A DNA stretch of 64,000 nucleotides from NCBI GenBank assembly GCA_020638035.1, contig JACKJI010000009.1:18930-82929 (forward strand), read 5' to 3'. A model generated the notes under the pieces. It was not told the DNA's origin and did no database searches. It saw nothing but the letters and a program-made list of their open reading frames with translations. This DNA comes from Hyphomicrobiaceae bacterium. Lineage in GTDB: Bacteria; Pseudomonadota; Alphaproteobacteria; Rhizobiales; Hyphomicrobiaceae. A program made the position numbers and the translations under genes. Below, piece by piece: positions 7,764-16,767 of this stretch (its first letter is position 1; every line of letters starts with the position of its first letter).

Positions 7764-9503
7764 ATGACCATGTCGAACCCCGCCCCTCAGGCGGGCATTG
7801 ATGCCAACCCGCGGTGGCTCAACTCCTATCCTCAAAATATCGAGTGGCGTCAGATATTTACCCCAGCTCCTCTGTATGCGTTGCTGGACCGTGCGGTTGC
7901 ACGCCATGCGACCCGGCCTGCGACCAATTTTCTAGGGCGCACGCTGACTTATTCCGAACTTGGTCAAAGGGTCGAGCGAGCCGCAGCGGGACTACAGCGG
8001 CTAGGCGTGCGCAAGGGCACAAAGGTCGGTCTCTTCCTGCCCAATTCTCCGACCTTCATCATCTTTTACTATGCGGTGCTGAAAGCCGGCGGCATCGTCG
8101 TCAACTACAACCCCCTCTATACGCTCGATGAGCTCGCGTTCCAGATTCGGGACAGCGAAACCGAGATCATGGTGACGCTCGACCTGAAGCTCCTGTTCGA
8201 CAAGGTGGAGGCCTTGTTGAAGGACGGCGTCCTGGCCAGGGCAGTCGTCGCCCCTTTCACCAGCCTGCTACCGGGCACCAAATCCGTTCTCTTCCGCCTA
8301 CTGAAGGGTAAGGAGCTGGCCCACCCGTCGGCCTCGCCGATACGTGACCGCATTACGACCGAGGGCCAGGTGATGACCGACCAGGGTCCGCGCATGCCGG
8401 TGCCGATCGACCCGGAAAGGGACATCGCCGTGCTCCAATATACGGGTGGCACGACCGGCACGCCGAAGGGAGCCATGCTGACCCACGCCAACGCCTACGT
8501 TAACGTGCTTCAGGTGGCGAGTTGGGCGCCCGACCTGAAAGACGGCGAGGAGCGGGTGATGGGCGTGCTGCCGTTCTTCCACGTTTTCGCAATGACGGTC
8601 GTTATGAATTTCGGCGTCGCCAAGGCTGCCGAGATGGTCATCATGCCGCGTTTTGTTCTCAACGACGCGCTGAAGCTGATCAACCACACGCGGCCCACCG
8701 TGATGCCGGGCGTACCGACGCTCTTTAACGCCATCATGAACCACCCCAAGATCAAGAGCTTCGATCTGTCCTCGTTGAAGTTCTGCCTGTCGGGCGGCGC
8801 ACCATTGCCGATCGAGGTCAAGCAGAGGTTCGAAACACTGACGGGCTGCAAGGTGGTCGAAGGTTACGGGCTTTCCGAATCGTCGCCTGTCGCCACCTGC
8901 AACCCGATTGAGGGCAAGATCAAGTCCGGCTCGATCGGCATTCCGCTGCCGGCGACCTTCATCTCCCTGCGCGACCTTGATGACGCAGACAAGGAAGTAC
9001 CCCACGGCGAAAAGGGTGAAGTCTGCATCAAGGGGCCGCAGGTTATGCTCGGCTACTGGAACCGGCCTGCCGAAACCGCCGCGGTCTTCACTTCGGACGG
9101 CTTTCTTCGCACCGGCGACGTTGCCCGCATGGATGACGACGGCTTCTTCGCCATCGAGGACCGTATCAAGGATCTCATCATCTGCTCGGGCTACAACGTC
9201 TATCCTCGGCAGATCGAGGAACGCATCTATGAGCATCCAGCCGTCGAGGAAGTAACCGTCATCGGCATCAAGGACGAATATCGCGGCGAAGCACCCAAGG
9301 CCTTCATCAAGCTCAAATCGGGCGCCCAGGCGAGCGCCGAAGACATCATGGCACACCTGGAGAAAACTCTCTCCAGAATCGAGCTGCCAGCAGCCATTGA
9401 ATTCCGCGACAGCCTGCCCAAGACGATGATTGGCAAGTTGTCCAAGAAGGAGCTGAAGCAGGAGGAGGCGGCACGCGAGGCGGCCGCCCGCAAGACCGGA
9501 TGA
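7764..9503 (+). CDS. Long-chain fatty acid-CoA ligase (FadD-like)
   Basis: 579 residues of the adenylate-forming superfamily. The AMP-binding P-loop motif YTGGTTGTPKGA lies at about residues 225-236; GYGLSESSPV, then FLRTGDVARMDDDGFFAIEDRIKDLIICSGYNVYPRQIEE mark motifs II and the hinge, and PKTMIGKLSKKEL holds the C-terminal catalytic Lys. It activates fatty acids to acyl-CoA via acyl-AMP. GGGAGGCCAGCAG precedes ATG 7764; ATG 7770 is an alternative. Its stop overlaps the MerR start (ATGA), so enzyme and regulator are co-translated. Confidence 0.92.
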   Translation: MTMSNPAPQAGIDANPRWLNSYPQNIEWRQIFTPAPLYALLDRAVARHATRPATNFLGRTLTYSELGQRVERAAAGLQRLGVRKGTKVGLFLPNSPTFIIFYYAVLKAGGIVVNYNPLYTLDELAFQIRDSETEIMVTLDLKLLFDKVEALLKDGVLARAVVAPFTSLLPGTKSVLFRLLKGKELAHPSASPIRDRITTEGQVMTDQGPRMPVPIDPERDIAVLQYTGGTTGTPKGAMLTHANAYVNVLQVASWAPDLKDGEERVMGVLPFFHVFAMTVVMNFGVAKAAEMVIMPRFVLNDALKLINHTRPTVMPGVPTLFNAIMNHPKIKSFDLSSLKFCLSGGAPLPIEVKQRFETLTGCKVVEGYGLSESSPVATCNPIEGKIKSGSIGIPLPATFISLRDLDDADKEVPHGEKGEVCIKGPQVMLGYWNRPAETAAVFTSDGFLRTGDVARMDDDGFFAIEDRIKDLIICSGYNVYPRQIEERIYEHPAVEEVTVIGIKDEYRGEAPKAFIKLKSGAQASAEDIMAHLEKTLSRIELPAAIEFRDSLPKTMIGKLSKKELKQEEAAREAAARKTG

Positions 9504-9943
9504 CACGGATGGAGCACAACAATCACACAGACTGTGCATCCGAGCACAATGCAACCGAAGCGGACCGCACCTACTCCATCGGCCAACTCGCCGAAGAGTT
9601 CCAGATCACGACACGCGCAATCCGATTCTATGAGTCACGCGGCTTGATCCAGCCGCAGCGCGAAGGGACGAACCGCATCTACTCGCGCCGCGACCGTGGC
9701 CGCCTCGCCATCATCCTTCGCGGCAAGAACCTCGGCTTCACGCTGGAGGATATTGCCGCGTATCTGGAACTCTACTCCGTCGACCGTTCACAACGCACGC
9801 AGACCGAGATGCTGCTCGACAAGGTCGAGGCCGCCATCGCCGACCTCAACCGCAAGAAGGCAGATCTTGCGCGCACCTTGAACGATCTCAAGGTGCTACG
9901 CGCCGAGTGCACGGCCTTTCTCAAGACCGTCGACAAAACCTGA
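9500..9943 (+). CDS. MerR-family transcriptional regulator
   Basis: 147 residues. The winged-helix part begins TYSIGQLAEEFQITTRAIRFYESRGLI, followed by RIYSRRDRGRLAIILRGKNLGFTLEDIAAYLELY and a C-terminal coiled-coil dimer helix. It lacks the cysteines of metal sensors. Its layout resembles MerR proteins that control acyl-CoA catabolism genes in proteobacteria (LiuR type), which fits its four-base overlap with the acyl-CoA ligase. The effector is therefore probably an acyl-CoA or related metabolite (inference). Confidence 0.85.
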   Translation: MTRMEHNNHTDCASEHNATEADRTYSIGQLAEEFQITTRAIRFYESRGLIQPQREGTNRIYSRRDRGRLAIILRGKNLGFTLEDIAAYLELYSVDRSQRTQTEMLLDKVEAAIADLNRKKADLARTLNDLKVLRAECTAFLKTVDKT

Positions 9944-9974
9944 CGGGGGACCGACGCCGCGTCTCGGCCGCGGC

Positions 9975-11294
9975 TCAGCGATAGAGATCCGCGCGTGTCG
10001 GTGGCAATGGTGAGGGGCGTTTCGCGCTCTTGGAGCAGAGCGTCTGAAAGAGCCGCGCCGTGCCTCGCTCGAAAGCGAGCGCGCAACCTGCCAGATAAGC
10101 CACGTAGATCCTGTATTTCGCTTCACCGACAAGCGCGATCGCTTCCGACTTGCGAGCCATTAGCCGCTGGCACCACATCTCACAGGTGCGGGCGTAGTGC
10201 ATGCGCCAGCCTTCGACATCGTGCACTTCGAAGCCGGCCAGTTCCATCTCCGCCACCGTATGGCCGATGTCATCGAGGGCGCCACCGGGAAAGATATACT
10301 TGGCGAGCGCCCGCTGCTCTGGCCGTAGCCGCTCTGGCAAAAGTCGCCCCTTGTTCCGCTTTGCCTTGCGCGAGATGGCATGGTTGAGGAACAGGCCGTC
10401 CTCCGCCAGAAGCGAGCGGATCTTTCGCATGTAGTCTGGGATGTTTTTCAGACCGATCGCCTCGTACATGCCGACAGATGCGATCTTGTCATAAGTGCCC
10501 GTCGCATTGATGTAGTCGACGAGTTCGAACGTCACCCTGTCTTCCAGACCGAGCCGCTTCACCTTCTCGCGCGCATAGGCGAGCTGCTCTTGCGACAGCG
10601 TGATGCCATGCGCCTTGACGCCATAGTTCTGTGCCGCGTGGCACACGAGACCGCCCCAGCCCGAGCCGATGTCGAGGAATTTCTCACCCGGCTTCAGCCT
10701 CAGTTTGCGGCACACCATGTCGAGCTTGTTCTTCTGCGCGGTTGCCAGGTCCTGGCCCCAGTCATGGAAGTAGGCACAGGTGTAGACCATCTGCTCGCAC
10801 AGGAAGAGAGCATAGAAATCGTTCGACAGGTCATAATGGAATTGTATGTAGTCCTTGTTGTCGTCGCCCGCGCGGGCGTTGCCGACAATATCGCCGGCGA
10901 ATGCACCCTGTTCCCTCGGCGCGGCACCGGGCGCGAACAGGAACGGTGACAGTCGCTGAGCTGCCTTGAGAATATCGCCGCCCTTGAGTTTCACCGAGCG
11001 CCCGCGCCGGTTGATCTGCCGGCCCAGGTCAAGAATCGAGCCACCGGCCAGGTCGATACGCTTGTCGACGTAGTGACGGATGATCGTATCGAGTGATGGC
11101 CGCCGCAGCGTCGAGGCGATGACGCCCGGATCGGCGATGACGATCTCAAGCGGTCCGGCCGCCGAACCGCCCAGCGGAACGCGCGAGCCATCCCACAGCC
11201 GAACGAAGGCATCGATGCCGAGCACCGGGGCGAGTTCATCGATCAGCCGCCGTGCCGCCGCTAGCCTTTTGTCGTCGGCGCCGCCTCTAGACAT
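9975..11294 (-). CDS. cfa: Cyclopropane-fatty-acyl-phospholipid synthase
   Basis: 439 residues. The SAM-binding glycine motif FLDIGSGWGGL lies at about 206-216, preceded by HYDLSNDFYALFLCEQMVYTCAYF (conserved substrate region) and followed by GVKAHGITLSQEQLAYAREKV and the EAIGLKNIPDYMRKI segment containing the catalytic-region Glu. It methylenates unsaturated membrane lipid acyl chains using SAM. The N-terminal 100 residues form the usual lipid-binding domain. It converges on the MerR gene with 31 bp between stops, with no obvious terminator there. Confidence 0.93.
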   Translation of the reverse strand: MSRGGADDKRLAAARRLIDELAPVLGIDAFVRLWDGSRVPLGGSAAGPLEIVIADPGVIASTLRRPSLDTIIRHYVDKRIDLAGGSILDLGRQINRRGRSVKLKGGDILKAAQRLSPFLFAPGAAPREQGAFAGDIVGNARAGDDNKDYIQFHYDLSNDFYALFLCEQMVYTCAYFHDWGQDLATAQKNKLDMVCRKLRLKPGEKFLDIGSGWGGLVCHAAQNYGVKAHGITLSQEQLAYAREKVKRLGLEDRVTFELVDYINATGTYDKIASVGMYEAIGLKNIPDYMRKIRSLLAEDGLFLNHAISRKAKRNKGRLLPERLRPEQRALAKYIFPGGALDDIGHTVAEMELAGFEVHDVEGWRMHYARTCEMWCQRLMARKSEAIALVGEAKYRIYVAYLAGCALAFERGTARLFQTLCSKSAKRPSPLPPTRADLYR

Positions 11295-11635
11295 CGAACC
11301 TCCGTTGATTGCTGAGCAGGATCAGCGCGCAACACATAGCGAATGCCGACGCCCTTGTCTTTGCGTCGCTGCGAGCACGTGTTGACGAAAAAGATAGGCC
11401 CCATGCCAGCGTGGCACATCAGCCTCACAGAGGTGTGGCAATATGGACGCCCGCGACCCGGTACACGCTAGGGCAGCCGCAGCGCAGGTGCTTAGCTACC
11501 CGCGCGGATTTCGCAACCCTCCTGTCGAACGGCGGCCACCGCTCACGGAACAGCCCCCTACTCCATAACTCGTCTGACAGTGACCCGACGACACCCGCAT
11601 GCGTCCAAAACACGCCCCGCGGAAGGCGCGCAAGT
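11295..11635. other. Intergenic, cfa upstream and PhoX-like downstream side
   Basis: 341 bp with no frame showing family features. Holds the cfa promoter by position; nothing else recognised. Confidence 0.35.
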
Positions 11636-13612
11636 TCAGCGTGTCATCGCCGGCATCCCGCGCAAATAACCGACAATGCTTCGTTGATCCACGAGCGCAC
11701 GCAGATCGCGCTTGATCGCATCGGGATACGACTTCAGATCTTCGGCCGCACCCGGGTGTTGCAGATTTCCGGTGACATACGCGTGACCGTTGATGTCGCT
11801 GTAGACACCAAGCCCGGTATTCTCGGCACCGGCAGGGGCTGAAAAGATGCGCACCGCCATTCGTGTATCGATGTCGACAGCCCAAGTGAAATTGTTGAGG
11901 TGATTATTGGAGTCCTCGCCGACGAAAAGCGTCCGCATGACATCCGAGTAGCGAATATTGTCAGGGTTGGCGATCCGCTCGGTGTCACACTTGTCGTAGC
12001 GACCTACCTTTGCATTCTTTGGTTGGCGCGCGCCGTGGATCAGCACCTTCATATCCGTCGCGACCCAATCACTATCGATAAGGCCCCCGTCAGTGTCCTT
12101 CTGGCCGCCGCTCATCGCGCTCTCATAGACGGCGCCGCAGACGAGATCCTTCTGATCACCCGAAAGAGCAATGTCGTCACGTGGCCGACTGGCATTCTGG
12201 CCATCGATCATGCCTTTCCGGATAAAGCTCATGGCTGTGTAGAGTTTCTTGTCCGCGGCGTTGTGAGCTTGGCCTTCCATTTTCGTGAATTCTGTCGTGG
12301 CCCCACGCCAAGCGGCATATCGGCGGGTTTCGAGAAAAGCTGCTGCCTTTTCCATTCCGGGCTTGAGTCGATAATAGGTCAAACCGGTCGCTCCGCCCGT
12401 ACCGCTGTAAACGTAAAGCGGCCTCGACTCGCTCGCCCCCTCAGGCACGGCCTTCGCAGCATCCGCTCCCGCCGTCTCCCATATGTCTGAGAAGCGAATG
12501 CCACTGGCGACGAGCTGCCGGATCTCCGCATCCGTCGCATGTCCGAGCCGGATCCATTCAAGGCGCGCGGCGCCGAAGTCGACAGCACTCGACTGCACCC
12601 AGCGAGCGGCATAGAGCACGCCAGCCGAGAGATCCTCCGGCTTGTCGGCGACAAACATCGCGCGAATGACGTCATCGCCATCATCGCCGAAATAGACCGT
12701 GCGGCGATCAGGCATCACCTCGCCGTGCTCAAAGGCAAGTCGCCCCATCGCAAAACGCTTTGCAACCGAAGTGGTCCCATCCCCGCCGACCTTGACTTCT
12801 ACAATGTGACCGTAGTCATAGGGGTTCGCACCACCTTCCGCAGCCGTCTTTCCCAACGTGCCGAGGTAGAGGTTCATCGCATCGAGGGGCCGTTGCTGGA
12901 ACGCTTGCGCGTCGGGCTCGTATTCCTCGCTGCCAAGGTGCGTCATCCAGGGCGAAATCGAGCTGTTACAGGGTATCCAGAGCCCCTGCACCGATGCCAT
13001 GTCGATCGTCTTGAGCGCGACGGGGCTGAGCGCGCCGGTTGCCGGGTCCTGATCGATCGTTGTCAGATTCATGGACATCGGAAGCTGACCGTATAGCTCG
13101 ACCGGCGGCTTCGTGGGATCGACGTTAGTCGCTTCGGTTGCATATTCGACGTGATTGACCATGAACAGCGTGTGCCCCGCGACACCAGCGGCTTTGGAGC
13201 CCGGCACATTGAGCAGCGACGTCCCATCGGCTCCCGCCGCGGCAAAGGGACCACGAGCGCGACCGTCTTCGGTCGCCGCACTCTCGAGGATAGGTGCGCC
13301 GGTCTTGTCGACGACGAGCCCTGCATAGCCGCCTGACAGAAAGTCGCCCGACCGATGCAAGATCTCATAGCTCAAGGGAAACGAGCGCTCACTACCGTCT
13401 GCCAGCGTAACAATCGCCTGCGAGCGCGTGTACGGCTGCGTCATCTCCATAGCGGTGGCGGGCGGTGGCGTCGCCGTAAAGCGGATGTGTTTGATCTGCA
13501 GGGGGCTCGTTGACGCTTCGAGCTGTGGCGGCGCTGATTGCTGAGCACAGGCAACGCCGGCACTGATAGTTGCAAGAGCACCCATCACAACGATCGAAGA
13601 AAATCGGCACAT
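11636..13612 (-). CDS. PhoX-type (DUF839) secreted phosphatase-like protein
   Basis: 658 residues from ATG 13612, chosen because it begins directly with a signal peptide (MCRFSSIVVMGALATISAGV, cleavage after ACAQQ); the frame stays open upstream but without exported-protein features. The body has PhoX/DUF839 traits: repeated acidic beta-propeller-like strands such as VYFGDDGDDVIRAMFVADKPEDLSAGVLYAARW, PDNIRYSDVMRTLFVGEDSNNHLNNFTWAVD, and C-terminal VTGNLQHPG. PhoX enzymes are Ca/Fe-dependent alkaline phosphatases, but many DUF839 proteins have no proven activity. No pho box was seen upstream. Confidence 0.8.
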   Translation of the reverse strand: MCRFSSIVVMGALATISAGVACAQQSAPPQLEASTSPLQIKHIRFTATPPPATAMEMTQPYTRSQAIVTLADGSERSFPLSYEILHRSGDFLSGGYAGLVVDKTGAPILESAATEDGRARGPFAAAGADGTSLLNVPGSKAAGVAGHTLFMVNHVEYATEATNVDPTKPPVELYGQLPMSMNLTTIDQDPATGALSPVALKTIDMASVQGLWIPCNSSISPWMTHLGSEEYEPDAQAFQQRPLDAMNLYLGTLGKTAAEGGANPYDYGHIVEVKVGGDGTTSVAKRFAMGRLAFEHGEVMPDRRTVYFGDDGDDVIRAMFVADKPEDLSAGVLYAARWVQSSAVDFGAARLEWIRLGHATDAEIRQLVASGIRFSDIWETAGADAAKAVPEGASESRPLYVYSGTGGATGLTYYRLKPGMEKAAAFLETRRYAAWRGATTEFTKMEGQAHNAADKKLYTAMSFIRKGMIDGQNASRPRDDIALSGDQKDLVCGAVYESAMSGGQKDTDGGLIDSDWVATDMKVLIHGARQPKNAKVGRYDKCDTERIANPDNIRYSDVMRTLFVGEDSNNHLNNFTWAVDIDTRMAVRIFSAPAGAENTGLGVYSDINGHAYVTGNLQHPGAAEDLKSYPDAIKRDLRALVDQRSIVGYLRGMPAMTR

Positions 13613-13826
13613 GTGAATTCCGTTCCGAAGATGTTCCGATAATCCCTGCGCAGCCGCCACCACGCCACTGCGGCACGCTCGGGCTTCTGATGAATGACGA
13701 CACACGACCAGCCCCGACGCCATCAGGCCGACAGCTCGATCAACATCCGGCCGACGATCGATTTGACGCGCAGTGCGATCCGGGCTGCGACTGGAAATCA
13801 CGCGAGTCTGGGAGTTCAAGTCTCGA

Positions 13827-14084
13827 TCAATACCGGATCTCTTCGCGGCGCGCACCGCTGAGCGCTCGTCTGCCTCGTTCAATCTGTTCCAAACAGATCT
13901 GCCGCTTGCGAACCAGTTCGACCCTCTCGGCAAAGCTTTCGACGCGTTCGATCTTGTCTTCGAATTTCTGCTTCTTGCTTTCGAGGCGGTCCAGCAGGTC
14001 CTCGAGTTCTCTCGCGCGCCTGCCCTTGCTCAGGTCCGGCTCCAGCAACCGGTCGAGTTTCTCCAGGATCTTGCTTGTGCGCAT
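13827..14084 (-). CDS. Small charged coiled-coil protein, paralogue A
   Basis: 85 residues from ATG 14084 behind GGAAGGCGG. Almost entirely charged helix: MRTSKILEKLDRLLEPDL, then ELEDLLDRLESKKQKFEDKIE, then CLEQIERGRRAL. It aligns with the 121-aa protein encoded 435 bp upstream (same strand): both start MR-x-x-KI, share LxDxLxxKKxKxExK, a single central Cys and a GRxAL motif. No known domain was recognised. A role in protein or nucleic acid contact is plausible but unproven. Confidence 0.62.
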   Translation of the reverse strand: MRTSKILEKLDRLLEPDLSKGRRARELEDLLDRLESKKQKFEDKIERVESFAERVELVRKRQICLEQIERGRRALSGARREEIRY

Positions 14085-14519
14085 GCGCACCGCCTTCCGC
14101 CATTTCCAGCCGCGTCGAGCGGGACGCGCGGCCGCCAGTCGAATCGACCAGCACGAGCGCATCCAAAATTCAGTTGGATCATCGGCATGAGGAGGCACCC
14201 CAAGGCACTGCAGACCGAGACTCTGCAGCAGAAAACCCTAAGAAGCAAACTCAGCCAACGACAGCAACATTCCACCGGCGCATGCCCCGGCGGAGTGCCA
14301 GCCTGCATCTATCAATCAGAAGAAATCTAGCGTGCGAATTTGAAGCCACGATGACAGATCAACGATGTGGCGCCCACGTGGAATCGCTTCTTGGCGCTCC
14401 GGCTCCCGCGTCCACAAGCCACGCGCCTGCCAGAAACCCCAACGATCCAAGTATTCATTCTGGGCAATAGCGATCGCTCGACTTGGCTCCACCCGGAGCC
14501 AGACGTTCGTTCTCGTGTA
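14085..14519. other. Intergenic between the two coiled-coil paralogues
   Basis: 435 bp. Short open frames occur on both strands but none has a ribosome site with protein-like composition. Nothing recognised. Confidence 0.35.
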
Positions 14520-14885
14520 TCAGTGCCGCAGTGTCCGCGCCGCGCCCTCAGGCTTCGGCACGTTGCTCTCACTCTTTGCACCGTCCTCGCTCGCGGATTT
14601 GTTCTTGTCCTTACCGACAGGCTTTGCGCTTTTGGCCACGCTCGCGGGCTTCGCGGACTCTGGCTTCAACGCTTTTCTACCCTTGGCAAGCTCGACGTCA
14701 CAGGCCTCGATCTTCTGGCCGAGCTTCTTCCTCTCGCCGTCGACGTTCTTGGCCTTCGATTCGTACTTCTTTTTCTTCTTGCCCAGCTCATCGACAAGCT
14801 TATGGATCTTCTCGCTGCGCTTCTTTTGTCCCGGCTCAGTGTCGAGCGCGGTCTTTAGCTCTTGCATGATCTTTTTGAGGCGCAT
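14520..14885 (-). CDS. Small Lys-rich coiled-coil protein, paralogue B
   Basis: 121 residues. Residues 1-75 form a charged helix with KKKKK and the same landmarks as paralogue A (MRLKKIMQEL, KLVDELGKKKKKYESKA, CDVELAKGRKAL). The C-terminal 45 residues are a Lys/Ala/Ser/Pro low-complexity tail, absent from paralogue A, resembling histone-H1-like tails. No export signal. Function unknown; nucleic-acid binding is a guess from composition. Confidence 0.65.
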   Translation of the reverse strand: MRLKKIMQELKTALDTEPGQKKRSEKIHKLVDELGKKKKKYESKAKNVDGERKKLGQKIEACDVELAKGRKALKPESAKPASVAKSAKPVGKDKNKSASEDGAKSESNVPKPEGAARTLRH

Positions 14886-15367
14886 CTATTAAACTCCGCA
14901 TGAAACTGCATTGGCATTAGCCATACGCAGGACGAACCGAGTACGATTAACAGTCTCCCATGAAGCTTTTGCGACAGTTATGCGACAGGCGGGCTAGGCT
15001 AGAAAATCGGCAATTCAGGATGCCACCCCGTTGCCGCGATGCAGTCTCCGAACGTCCGTTGTGAGACCATTGCGCATTGCAACCTCGCGCAAACACGCAT
15101 CGCAACAGGTGACGCCGGGCTCGGCCCAGGTGTAGCACCAGAAACGGCATCCGATGGTTAGTCCACCACCCCACCCAAGAGCACTCTAATTCTGCCCATC
15201 CTATCAGGACATTAGGCACCACTACCGCGACTCCGGGCATTGGCAATGCGTGTCTGCGTGACCGTTGGCGCGCTCCTTTGCGAGAATGAGCCTTGCCGCT
15301 GGATTATCATCCAATTGGCCGACGTTGACCGCCAGCCGCTACCACTCGCCGGTCCGGAGATGACCTG
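14886..15367. other. Intergenic region upstream of the methanethiol oxidase homologue
   Basis: 482 bp between divergent genes with no supportable frame. It should carry the promoter for the MtoX-like gene. No sigma-54 or FNR-type site was found by eye. Confidence 0.35.
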
Positions 15368-16765
15368 ATGACTCTACGGCCTGACCCAACATTCCATGCC
15401 TCCCCGAGATTGGCCATGGACGCGCCCCAAGAGGCCTACTGCTACACGTTGCTGCTGAGCGCGGACCCGTCCAAGCCTGACGCTCTTGCCGTCGTCGACC
15501 TCAATCCCAAGTCTCCGACCTACAGCCAGGTCGTTCACACGTTGGAGATGCCCTTCAAGGGTGATGAGTTTCATCATTTCGGATGGAACGCCTGCTCCTC
15601 CGCACTTTCCCCTTTGTCCGCGCATGCTTTCGTCGAGCGACGATATCTCATCATCCCGGGGCTCCGATCCTCACGCATCTACGTCGTCGACACCAGGCCG
15701 CACCCGACACAGGCCAAAATCCACAGGATCATCGAGAGCAGCGAGGTGCTGAGAGAAACAGGATATTCGCGCACACACACGGTGCACTGCGGGCCCGAAG
15801 GTGTCTACATCGGCGCACTCGGCGGAACGGGCGCGAATGGCATGGGTGGTCCGCCCGGCCTGTTCCTCATGGACTGCCAGTCATTGGATATCATCGGCCG
15901 ATGGGAGAAGGAACAAGGGCCGCAGCGCATGTACTATGATTTTTGGTGGAACCTGCCGCGCGATTACATGGTTGCAAGCGAATGGGGTCTTCCAATTCAA
16001 TTCGAAAGCGGTCTCGTCAAGGACGACCTTCTGAACAATCGTTATGGGCACCATCTCCACTTCTGGGGACTGCGAAGCAGGCGCCACCTTCAAGCCATTG
16101 ACCTGGGTGCGAACTACCAGATGGTGCTCGAAGTGCGCCCCGCACATGATCCTAGCAAGGAGTACGGTTTTGCCGGTGTCGTTATCAACACGGCAACGCT
16201 TGAGGGATCGGTCTGGACGTGGTGGCGCGAAGGGGGACGGTTCCACGCCAAGAAGACGATTTCCATCCCGGCCGAACCCTGTCCCAATGATCGCCTGCCG
16301 GAGATTCTCAAAGGATTTGGCGCTGTGCCGCCGCTCCTTGCGGATCTGGCTCTTTCAATGGATGACCGCCTTCTTTTCGTGTCCTGTTGGGGGACGGGAG
16401 AGGTACGCCAGTATGACGTGAGCGATCCTTGGCGGCCGGTACTTGTCAGCCAGTTGTGGCTCGGTGGCATCGCGCGGCGCACCCGGCACCCCAACGGGAA
16501 GTCATTTCCAGGCGGACCGCAGATGCTGGAGCTCAGCCTCGATGGAAAACGGATCTATTGGACAAATTCGTTCTACTCTACGTGGGACGATCAGTTCTAC
16601 CCTGGTGGGGTTTCCGGCATCCAGGTCATGGCGCATGTGCGGGGACGTGGCCTCGAGTACGCCAAAGATTTCTGGGTGACCGCTCCTGATGGTTATCGCG
16701 CACACCAGATCCATCTGGAAGGTGGGGACTGCTCGACGGATTCCTTCTGCTACCCGTCAACATAG
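15368..16765 (+). CDS. mtoX: Selenium-binding protein 56 family, methanethiol oxidase-like
   Basis: 465 residues, full family length. Landmarks: VVDLNPKSPTYSQVVH, GDEFHHFGWNACSSAL (with Cys76), YDFWWNLPRDYMVASEWGLP, YGHHLHFWG, LADLALSMDDRLLFVSCWGTGEVRQYDVSDPWRP, GGPQMLELSLDGKRIYWTNSFYSTWDDQFYP and a C-terminal GGDCSTDSF. Bacterial members oxidise methanethiol to formaldehyde, H2S and H2O2 and are copper-dependent; human SELENBP1 is homologous. Here the second Cys of the usual C-S-S-C is replaced by Ala. No signal peptide is evident. A MauG-like and a SCO1-like gene, typical mtoX partners, lie 8 kb away. GGAG precedes ATG 15368. Confidence 0.85.
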   Translation: MTLRPDPTFHASPRLAMDAPQEAYCYTLLLSADPSKPDALAVVDLNPKSPTYSQVVHTLEMPFKGDEFHHFGWNACSSALSPLSAHAFVERRYLIIPGLRSSRIYVVDTRPHPTQAKIHRIIESSEVLRETGYSRTHTVHCGPEGVYIGALGGTGANGMGGPPGLFLMDCQSLDIIGRWEKEQGPQRMYYDFWWNLPRDYMVASEWGLPIQFESGLVKDDLLNNRYGHHLHFWGLRSRRHLQAIDLGANYQMVLEVRPAHDPSKEYGFAGVVINTATLEGSVWTWWREGGRFHAKKTISIPAEPCPNDRLPEILKGFGAVPPLLADLALSMDDRLLFVSCWGTGEVRQYDVSDPWRPVLVSQLWLGGIARRTRHPNGKSFPGGPQMLELSLDGKRIYWTNSFYSTWDDQFYPGGVSGIQVMAHVRGRGLEYAKDFWVTAPDGYRAHQIHLEGGDCSTDSFCYPST

Positions 16766-16767
16766 AT

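Noticed and set aside
8298..9554. 418-residue minus-strand frame opposite the acyl-CoA ligase
   Set aside because: Shadow frame of a certain gene.
13613..13933. N-terminal extension of the PhoX-like protein
   Set aside because: Would bury the signal peptide 107 residues inside; ATG 13612 starts directly at it.
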